Source: an uncultured Bacteroidota bacterium (GTDB taxonomy: Bacteria > Bacteroidota > Bacteroidia > Chitinophagales > Chitinophagaceae). From it: 6,679 nt of DNA. Below the pieces are notes generated by a model. That model was not told where the DNA came from. It saw nothing but the letters and a program-made list of their open reading frames with translations, and did no database searches. Within the stretch, counting starts at the first letter, position 1. The number at the start of each line of letters is the position of its first letter. Positions 1-4,626 of this stretch are shown here, piece by piece. A program made the translations under genes and the position numbers. The stretch is from assembly GCA_946479615.1 (NCBI GenBank), contig CAMLGR010000204.1, forward strand, positions 1 to 6,679, written 5' to 3'.

Positions 1-28
1 AATACCTGGAGGCAACCGGTAATGTCAT
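1..28 (-). CDS. Possible start of a downstream gene, cut by the window edge
   Basis: On the minus strand an ATG lies at 28-26, two bases after the stop codon of the glycosyltransferase, and reads MTLPVASRY before the window ends. Such tight spacing is typical of the next gene in an envelope-sugar operon. Nine open codons are not statistically meaningful, however, and no family can be recognised. The only support is position and an open frame, so this is a guess. Confidence 0.22.
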
Positions 29-30
29 TG

Positions 31-810
31 TCAAATTTCTCCTGTTTTGGATTTTCTGGCTTCATGTAACTGGATGAGTTTGGCATATTTCAGAAATGAT
101 TGTATAGCCGTGAAACGTGCGATCATAAACCCGGCAAAGCCATCCAGGAATCCAAGCTTAATGAGATAGCCTTTTACAAAAGCCCATACCGGGTGAATGA
201 TCAGTTTGAAATAAGAGGGTCGTTTTCCTTTTTCAAAAAGGGCTTTGGCCCCAATGGTACTGAAACGATCCATCTGTTTGTTATGCTCTTCAAAGGATTG
301 ATAGGTATAATGGAGAAGGTCGCCTTTTAATTGTTTGACCGGCCCGCTGCCTTCGAGCAGGATCTTGTCATGCGGATTCTGTCCGCCCCATTTCCCTTTG
401 GTCACATCCAGCAGCCGCAGTTTACGATCGGGATAATAAGTGCCGTGTTTGATCCAGCGGCCACAATAGAAATTGAAACGGTTCATGATATAACCATCCT
501 CCGGGAAGTCCTTTGCTTTTTCTGCCTGTATAGCGGCAGCCAGTTCATTGCTCAATGCTTCATCGGCATCGAGACTGAGCACATGTTTATTGGAGGCTTT
601 GGATAAAGCGAAATTCTTTTGTTCTATATAACCGAGAAAGGGTCGTTCGATAAAAGTAACCGCATGAGAGAGGCAGATTTCGCGGGTTTTATCTGTGGAA
701 AGGGAATCGACGACAATGATCTCATCAGCCACGCTTTTAACCGAGCGCAAACAGCGGTCGATCTTTTTCTCTTCATTAAAAGTAATAATCGTGACTGTCA
801 GTTTGGTCAT
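31..810 (-). CDS. Family 2 glycosyltransferase, WaaE/KdtX-like (LPS core or envelope glycan)
   Basis: Predicted cytoplasmic, inner-membrane-associated GT-A fold glycosyltransferase of 259 residues, about the usual length for this subgroup. The N-terminus TVTIITFNEE is the classic GT2 opening. The nucleotide-binding IIVVDSLSTD follows at residues 31-40, and the metal-binding DxD appears as LSLDADEAL near 79-85. The conserved middle (RFNFYCGRWIKHG near 111-123, NPHDKI near 145-150) and a C-terminal hydrophobic or amphipathic stretch (about 201-245) match WaaE/KdtX-type enzymes, which add a sugar to lipopolysaccharide core in Proteobacteria. Donor and acceptor here cannot be read from sequence. 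The frame is open up to a TTG at 831, but the ATG at 810 is preferred: it is followed directly by the conserved MTKLTVTIITFNEE, and a -7-like box overlaps the TTG. The gene is divergent from dapD. Family assignment is firm; the specific role is inferred. Confidence 0.9.
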   Translation of the reverse strand: MTKLTVTIITFNEEKKIDRCLRSVKSVADEIIVVDSLSTDKTREICLSHAVTFIERPFLGYIEQKNFALSKASNKHVLSLDADEALSNELAAAIQAEKAKDFPEDGYIMNRFNFYCGRWIKHGTYYPDRKLRLLDVTKGKWGGQNPHDKILLEGSGPVKQLKGDLLHYTYQSFEEHNKQMDRFSTIGAKALFEKGKRPSYFKLIIHPVWAFVKGYLIKLGFLDGFAGFMIARFTAIQSFLKYAKLIQLHEARKSKTGEI

Positions 811-828
811 CAGGACATTTTGGAGTGT

Positions 829-836
829 CAAATATA
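829..836 (-). promoter_or_regulatory. Candidate Bacteroidota -7 box for the glycosyltransferase gene
   Basis: The minus strand reads TATATTTG here, an exact fit to the TAnnTTTG -7 consensus of the Bacteroidota primary sigma factor. Transcription would begin roughly at 822-825, giving a leader of about 12-15 bases before the ATG at 810. It would also place the alternative TTG (831-829) inside the promoter. No convincing -33 TTTG is found at the usual distance upstream, so the call is tentative. Confidence 0.4.
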
Positions 837-849
837 AAGGCCATATACA

Positions 850-897
850 ATATTTTATACGTTATTTTGCATTTCTGAAAAATAACGTATAAAATAT
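850..897. repeat. Perfect 19-bp inverted repeat reaching into the dapD start codon
   Basis: The left arm at 850-868 (ATATTTTATACGTTATTTT) is an exact reverse complement of the right arm at 879-897, separated by a 10-base loop (869-878). The right arm includes the first two bases of the dapD ATG (896-898). In RNA it would fold into a 19-bp AU-rich hairpin hiding the start codon; in DNA it could be a dyad operator in the divergent glycosyltransferase/dapD promoter region. There is no GC-rich stem or trailing T-run, so it is not a normal terminator. The repeat is seen directly; its function is unknown. Confidence 0.85.
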
Positions 898-1708
898 GGA
901 ATTTAAAAATCATATACTCGCCGCCTGGGATAACCGCGAGTTACTCAAAGAAAATGAATATGCTGAAGCCGTCAGAGTTGTTATCGAAGAAGTAGACAAG
1001 GGACATTTGCGTGTTGCCTCACCCGGTGAAAATGGATGGGTAGTGAATGAATGGGTAAAACAGGCCATCCTGTTATACTTCGGAATACAGCAAATGCAGA
1101 CATGGGAATTAGCCCCGTTTGAATTTTATGATAAGATGCTGTTGAAATCGAATTATAAAAGCCTCGGTGTCCGTGCCGTGCCGCATGCAGTGGCCCGCTA
1201 TGGCGCTTATCTTGCTAAAAATGTAGTGCTGATGCCTTCCTATGTAAATATCGGCGCCTATGTAGATGAAGGCACGATGGTAGACACCTGGGCAACAGTT
1301 GGCAGTTGTGCACAGATCGGTAAGGGGGTGCACCTGAGTGGCGGTGTAGGTATTGGTGGAGTACTCGAACCATTACAGGCAACACCGGTGATCGTGGAAG
1401 ACGGATGTTTTATCGGCAGCCGTTGTATTGTCGTGGAAGGCGTAGTCGTAGAAAAAGAAGCGGTACTCGGCGCCAACGTGGTATTGACACAATCTACCAA
1501 GATCATCGATGTAAGTGGTGCCGAACCCAAAGAATACAAAGGACGTGTCCCTGCAAGAAGCGTAGTAATACCGGGCAGTTACCTGAAAAAATTCCCTGCC
1601 GGCGAATATAATGTGGGTTGTGCCTTGATCATCGGGCAACGAAAAGCAAGCACTGACCTGAAGACGAGTTTGAATGAAACGCTGCGCGACTTTAATGTGA
1701 GCGTTTAA
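896..1708 (+). CDS. dapD: 2,3,4,5-tetrahydropyridine-2,6-dicarboxylate N-succinyltransferase
   Basis: DapD is a cytoplasmic enzyme that transfers succinyl from succinyl-CoA to tetrahydrodipicolinate, giving N-succinyl-2-amino-6-ketopimelate in the succinylase route to meso-diaminopimelate (peptidoglycan) and lysine. The 270 residues match the family's usual length of about 270-275. An N-terminal helical domain (about 1-100) is followed by a left-handed beta-helix of hexapeptide repeats (about 105-225). This contains the family signature near 131-165, read as WATVGSCAQIGKGVHLSGG followed by VGIGGVLEPLQA. A C-terminal segment with GRVPARSVVIPGSY completes the trimeric transferase core. The ATG at 896 gives a normal N-terminus (MEFKNHILAAWDN). 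The gene stands alone, with no other lysine genes visible; it is divergent from the glycosyltransferase and convergent with the thioredoxin gene. The inverted repeat over its start codon suggests possible translational or operator control, which is inference. Confidence 0.97.
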   Translation: MEFKNHILAAWDNRELLKENEYAEAVRVVIEEVDKGHLRVASPGENGWVVNEWVKQAILLYFGIQQMQTWELAPFEFYDKMLLKSNYKSLGVRAVPHAVARYGAYLAKNVVLMPSYVNIGAYVDEGTMVDTWATVGSCAQIGKGVHLSGGVGIGGVLEPLQATPVIVEDGCFIGSRCIVVEGVVVEKEAVLGANVVLTQSTKIIDVSGAEPKEYKGRVPARSVVIPGSYLKKFPAGEYNVGCALIIGQRKASTDLKTSLNETLRDFNVSV

Positions 1709-1722
1709 TTTGATTCAAGGGT

Positions 1723-1766
1723 ATTCATAATTCATAATTCTTAATTAAGAATTATGAATTATGAAT
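1723..1766. repeat. 44-bp perfect palindrome made of AT-rich heptamers
   Basis: Each base from 1723 to 1744 pairs with its mirror from 1745 to 1766, a 22-bp arm with no loop, centred on TTAATTAA. The left side holds tandem CATAATT units (1726-1732, 1733-1739). The right side holds three GAATTAT units (1749-1755, 1756-1762, 1763-1769). It lies between convergent dapD (stop at 1708) and thioredoxin (stop at 1754-1752) and overlaps the 3' end of the latter. It could form a cruciform or a bidirectional RNA hairpin ending both transcripts, though a pure AT stem without a T-run is a poor intrinsic terminator. A dispersed intergenic repeat is an equally good reading. Confidence 0.85.
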
Positions 1767-2051
1767 TATCACACTCAACAAACTATTCTTATCGATCATA
1801 CCTGCATGGCGCCATACGATCTGGCCGTTTTTGAATAGGATGAATGTAGGAACGGCCTGTACCTGGAAGGCAGTGGCGGCTTGATGGCTTTTATAAATTT
1901 CCACTTTTATGACCCTTGCTTTTCCACGCGTAGCATCGGCTAATTCCTTGATGACTGGCCCCATAGCTTTACATGGACCGCACCAGTCTGCATAAAAATC
2001 TACCAGTACCGGTTCCGGGCTTTTGATCAACTCTCCGAATGTTGTTTTCAT
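1752..2051 (-). CDS. Thioredoxin with CGPC active site
   Basis: Small cytoplasmic dithiol-disulfide oxidoreductase of 99 residues, slightly shorter than typical thioredoxins (about 105). The active site is ADWCGPCKAM, with catalytic cysteines at 24 and 27. The buried aspartate (VLVDFY, D18) and the cis-proline loop (QAVPTF, P68) are both present, so it should be redox active. No signal peptide or membrane segment is visible, which argues against a periplasmic TlpA/ResA-type protein. It is the last gene of a minus-strand operon, starting 9 bases after the stop of the 119-residue gene. The last four residues (IHNS) and the stop codon are encoded inside a heptamer palindrome, which suggests that the repeat replaced the original 3' end. 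The genome probably has other thioredoxins, so calling this one trxA would be unsafe. Confidence 0.93.
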   Translation of the reverse strand: MKTTFGELIKSPEPVLVDFYADWCGPCKAMGPVIKELADATRGKARVIKVEIYKSHQAATAFQVQAVPTFILFKNGQIVWRHAGMIDKNSLLSVIIHNS

Positions 2052-2060
2052 GGTTTTGTT

Positions 2061-2420
2061 TTAATCATTGTTACCCGATAATACTTTTACCTGCCACCTG
2101 GCTACAACCGGATTCAGTACACTGGCATTCATCAATATCAACCGCAGCCCCAGTTCCGATACCAGCCAGTCTGTTTTAAGATCGTGATCCGAAGAAACAA
2201 ATATTTTCCTGAAATGACAATGCACAGGGAGCCGTGCAGCAGTGACCGCCATAATAGCTTTTTGAAGGGCGAGTTCCAGTTCATCCTCATCAGGTAATCC
2301 TTTTTCCAGCAGGCAACTGGCATAGTGAACCAACTTCCTGTTATTTTCCATCTCTTCTATTTCTTCCAGCAACCTGCGCCTGTCAAAATAAGAAGGATAA
2401 ACAATAAGATTTATTTCCAT
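2061..2420 (-). CDS. Uncharacterised 119-residue protein between J-protein and thioredoxin
   Basis: I do not recognise the family. The protein has 119 residues, with no signal peptide, membrane segment or cysteine-pair motif. The first half is charged and probably helical (RRRLLEEIEEMENN, residues 14-27; GLPDEDELELALQKAIMAV, residues 41-59). The second half has HFRKIF (69-74), then DWLVSELGLRLILMNAS (84-100) and NPVVARWQVKVL (103-114). That second half loosely resembles the DinD/DNA-damage-inducible C-terminal pattern (an LSRYACYLIAQNGDP-like block followed by an ALAQAYF-like block). This comparison is from memory and weak. The gene sits 26 bases after the J-protein stop and 9 bases before thioredoxin, so all three are probably cotranscribed. 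By position it might be a J-protein partner analogous to CbpM, but it does not look like CbpM in sequence. The ATG at 2420 is the natural start, and the tight operon spacing supports a real gene. Confidence 0.8.
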   Translation of the reverse strand: MEINLIVYPSYFDRRRLLEEIEEMENNRKLVHYASCLLEKGLPDEDELELALQKAIMAVTAARLPVHCHFRKIFVSSDHDLKTDWLVSELGLRLILMNASVLNPVVARWQVKVLSGNND

Positions 2421-2446
2421 ACCAAGCGTTTTAAAATAGTTATCAC

Positions 2447-3364
2447 TTACGCATAATTTTCCTTTCTCTCCAGCGATTCTTTTAATTGCCTGAACAATTC
2501 TTTTTGTTCGCTGGTTAAATCTTCCGGAATCTGCACATTGATCTGCAGCAAAAGATCACCTGACTGACCTGGTTTATTATATACCGGCATGCCTTTTCCT
2601 TTCAATCGTAATATTTTTCCATTTTGTGTGCCAACCGGTATCCTGATCTTCAGCGGGCCGGTCATCGTGCCCAACTGTTTTTCACCTCCCAATACAGCGG
2701 TAAACAAATCCACTGAAATAGTTTGGCGTAGCTGGTCGCCTTCCCGTTGATATAATACATGCGGCAATACATTGATAGTGATATACAGATCCCCGGCTGC
2801 TACCCCATTCATTCCTTTTGATCCCTTGCCGGCCAGTTTTATAGTGAGCCCTGAATAAATCCCGGGTTTTAATTGTATCCTTATTTTTTCATTATTGATC
2901 TCGAATATTTTCGATGCACCATGAAATGCTTCTTCCAGTGTAATGGAAGTTTCTCCCTGGATATCCTGCCCTTTCCGGTTGCCGTTCCTGCTACCGCCTT
3001 TTCCAAACAGGTTTTCGAAAATATCGGAGTAATCAGCTCCTTCACCGAAAAATGCGGAAGGATCACCTTCAAAATTAAAAGAAGGCCCGCCGGAAGATCC
3101 CCGGTATGATTGTCCGCCATTGGCATACTGCGATTCATTTACCCGGTTCCAGTTCTCACCAAACTGGTCATATTTTTTCCTGTTTTCCGGGTTGCTCAAT
3201 ACCTCGTAAGCATGACTGATCTCCTTGAATTTTTCTTCCGCTTCTTTATTACCGGGATTTTTATCGGGATGATATTTAACAGCCAGCTTGCGATACGCTT
3301 TCTTAATATCATCGGCAGTCGCCGTTTTTGTGATCCCCAGTATGGTATAATAATCGTTGGCCAT
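2447..3364 (-). CDS. cbpA: CbpA-type DnaJ-family co-chaperone (type II J-protein)
   Basis: Hsp40 co-chaperone that binds unfolded client proteins and stimulates the ATPase of DnaK in the cytoplasm. At 305 residues it is close to E. coli CbpA (about 306). The J domain spans about 4-70, with the essential HPD at 32-34 (KYHPDKNPG), the helix III motif [18 protein letters not shown], and flanking basic residues. A Gly/Phe-rich linker runs from about 78 to 130. Two beta-rich client-binding domains follow: CTD1 at about 133-205 ([17 protein letters not shown]) and CTD2 at about 208-283 ([12 protein letters not shown]). The four CxxCxGxG zinc motifs of true DnaJ are absent, which separates it from type I DnaJ. 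It heads the minus-strand operon with the 119-residue protein and thioredoxin and is divergent from the EamA transporter. The start at 3364 ([11 protein letters not shown]) is the canonical J-protein start. Confidence 0.93.
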   Translation of the reverse strand: MANDYYTILGITKTATADDIKKAYRKLAVKYHPDKNPGNKEAEEKFKEISHAYEVLSNPENRKKYDQFGENWNRVNESQYANGGQSYRGSSGGPSFNFEGDPSAFFGEGADYSDIFENLFGKGGSRNGNRKGQDIQGETSITLEEAFHGASKIFEINNEKIRIQLKPGIYSGLTIKLAGKGSKGMNGVAAGDLYITINVLPHVLYQREGDQLRQTISVDLFTAVLGGEKQLGTMTGPLKIRIPVGTQNGKILRLKGKGMPVYNKPGQSGDLLLQINVQIPEDLTSEQKELFRQLKESLERKENYA

Positions 3365-3412
3365 TGTCGGGAGAGACGTGGAAATTATCCGCCACGATAG
3401 ATATATCTTTCA
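3365..3412. promoter_or_regulatory. Short divergent intergenic region between cbpA-like gene and EamA gene
   Basis: These 48 bases must hold at least part of the promoters for the J-protein operon (minus) and the transporter (plus), unless the transporter starts later. A small dyad, CGTGG (3377-3381) and CCACG (3392-3396) with a 10-base spacer, could be an operator half-site pair but is short enough to arise by chance. On the minus strand TAATTTCC is only a partial match to TAnnTTTG. No CIRCE-type heat-shock element is visible. Confidence 0.35.
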
Positions 3413-4408
3413 ATGAATATGCCAATCTGTATCATGACCGGGGAAGATAAGCCGGATTTTGGGCGTATGTTCCGTCCTATCTTTGTGTTTCTGCCTACTT
3501 CTGCTGACAATAATAACCCATTATCCCTTGCCGGTATTGTTATCACACTGACCGGTGCTCTCTTTTTTTCTACCAAAGCAGTGATCGTAAAACTGGCCTT
3601 TAACCATACACAGGTGGATGCAGTTTCTTTACTGGCGGTAAGAATGCTTTTCTCCTTACCTTTTTACCTGGCTGCTGCCTGGTTAGTGGGCCAGCGAAAA
3701 AACAATGTAAAGCTCTCACAACAGCAATGGCTGTATATACTCGGGCTGGGATTGTTCGGGTATTATCTCAGCAGCCTGTTCGATTTTATGGGTCTGAAAT
3801 ATATTTCGGCAGGCCTGGAGCGACTGATCCTGTTCCTCTATCCTACTTTTTCTGTCCTGATCAATGGATTTGTATTCAAAGAAAAAATTCCGAAACTGCA
3901 ACGGATCGCTTTATTACTGACTTATACAGGAATTGTAGTAGCGTATATAGGTGAATTGACTATCGATACACATAACCCTGGTTTTTTCCTTGGCAGTTTC
4001 CTGATCTTTATCTGTGCGATCACGTTCGCTATCTATATTGTTGGCAGTGGAAGAATGATCCCATCGATCGGTGTAACAAAGTTTACCGCCTATGCAATGC
4101 TGGCCTCTACGTTTGGCGTGTTTGTTCACTTCCTGCTGGCCGGTCATTATGAAATACTGGGTCGCTCTTCTGAATTTATCTGGTATGGTTTATCGCTGGC
4201 GATTATTGCAACAGTTATCCCGAGTTTTTTAATATCTGCGGGTATGAAAAAGATCGGCTCCAATAATGTGGCTATTATTTCCAGCATCGGGCCTGTATCA
4301 ACGATACTACAGGCGCATATATTATTGGGTGAACGCATTACTGTGCCGCAGATCGCGGGTACTATCCTCGTCATCACCGGCGTCTTACTCATCGGCTATA
4401 AACGCTAA
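3413..4408 (+). CDS. EamA/DMT-superfamily transporter
   Basis: Inner-membrane protein of the drug/metabolite transporter superfamily. It has two EamA repeats and about ten predicted transmembrane helices, the first at about 38-63 (LAGIVITLTGALFFSTKAVIV) and the last at about 311-328 (IAGTILVITGVLLIG). Each half ends with the characteristic glutamate-containing loop before the final helix: FKEKIPKLQ in the first half and LGERITVPQ in the second. A retained tyrosine/aromatic-rich stretch (GLKYISAGLERLILFLYPTFSVL) is typical of helix 4-5. Such proteins export amino acids, nucleobase derivatives or drugs, and the substrate cannot be predicted. The start is uncertain: ATGs at 3413, 3419, 3434 and 3467 are all in frame, and about 35 residues precede helix 1 if the first is used. 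The 3467 start gives a more typical length (313 residues). It is divergent from the J-protein operon, with no evident functional link. Confidence 0.9.
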   Translation: MNMPICIMTGEDKPDFGRMFRPIFVFLPTSADNNNPLSLAGIVITLTGALFFSTKAVIVKLAFNHTQVDAVSLLAVRMLFSLPFYLAAAWLVGQRKNNVKLSQQQWLYILGLGLFGYYLSSLFDFMGLKYISAGLERLILFLYPTFSVLINGFVFKEKIPKLQRIALLLTYTGIVVAYIGELTIDTHNPGFFLGSFLIFICAITFAIYIVGSGRMIPSIGVTKFTAYAMLASTFGVFVHFLLAGHYEILGRSSEFIWYGLSLAIIATVIPSFLISAGMKKIGSNNVAIISSIGPVSTILQAHILLGERITVPQIAGTILVITGVLLIGYKR

Positions 4409-4409
4409 C

Positions 4410-4567
4410 CTCTGCAAAGCTCCGTGTATCCTCTGTGGTTCTCTGTGGCATAAGCACTGTAGTAAGATATCAGATTAAAGTATTTGGTATTCAGAACTTA
4501 TGAATAGCAACTCTCCGACAAGAATTATACGCAGAGAACCACAGAGGATACACAGAGGGCCACGGAG
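4410..4567. repeat. Inverted pair of decameric CTCTGTGGNN repeat blocks
   Basis: The gap between the convergent transporter and secreted-protein genes contains a block of four degenerate 10-mers on the plus strand (4410-4450: CTCTGCAAAG, CTCCGTGTAT, then C, CTCTGTGGTT, CTCTGTGGCA). A second block lies in inverted orientation (4567-4527 read on minus: CTCCGTGGCC, CTCTGTGTAT, then C, CTCTGTGGTT, CTCTGCGTAT). A 22-bp core is identical in both (4424-4445 and 4532-4553), and the outer CTCCGTG also pairs, with one extra decamer in the right arm. The 76 bases between blocks (4451-4526) show no gene. The first block begins two bases after the transporter stop. Similar CTCTGTG-rich intergenic repeats occur in many environmental bacteria, as I recall; no coding potential is seen. 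Confidence 0.8.
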
Positions 4568-4582
4568 GGGTTATATGCAAAA

Positions 4583-4602
4583 TGCCCGCTGTTACGCGGG
4601 CA
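4583..4602 (-). terminator. Rho-independent-type terminator of the secreted protein gene
   Basis: On the minus strand, 24 bases after the stop codon of the secreted protein gene, TGCCCGC (4602-4596) pairs perfectly with GCGGGCA (4589-4583) across a 6-base loop and is followed immediately by TTTT. The GC-rich 7-bp stem plus short T-run fits an intrinsic terminator. There is no T-run on the plus side, so it acts only on the minus-strand transcript. Confidence 0.75.
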
Positions 4603-4626
4603 CTTGCAGGTATGAACGGTGTGGTC

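Noticed and set aside
100..837. Plus-strand open frames opposite the glycosyltransferase (76, 91, 72 and 65 codons)
   Set aside because: They are antisense shadows of a well-supported GT2 gene, with no domain signature and mutually overlapping frames.
1109..1639. Open frames antisense to dapD (74, 93 and 88 codons)
   Set aside because: They overlap a confidently identified full-length DapD. Their low-complexity Ser/Thr/Pro-rich translations come from the reverse reading of hexapeptide repeats.
3478..3485. Plus-strand TATCTTTG, an exact TAnnTTTG match, as promoter of the EamA gene
   Set aside because: It would start transcription downstream of every plausible start codon and force initiation inside the first membrane helix. 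The TTTG upstream is also spaced slightly short (16 bases).
4451..4526. Possible small RNA or gene in the spacer between the decamer blocks
   Set aside because: The spacer is short, with no convincing open frame, promoter pair or terminator of its own. Only a trivial TATTC/GAATA dyad is present.
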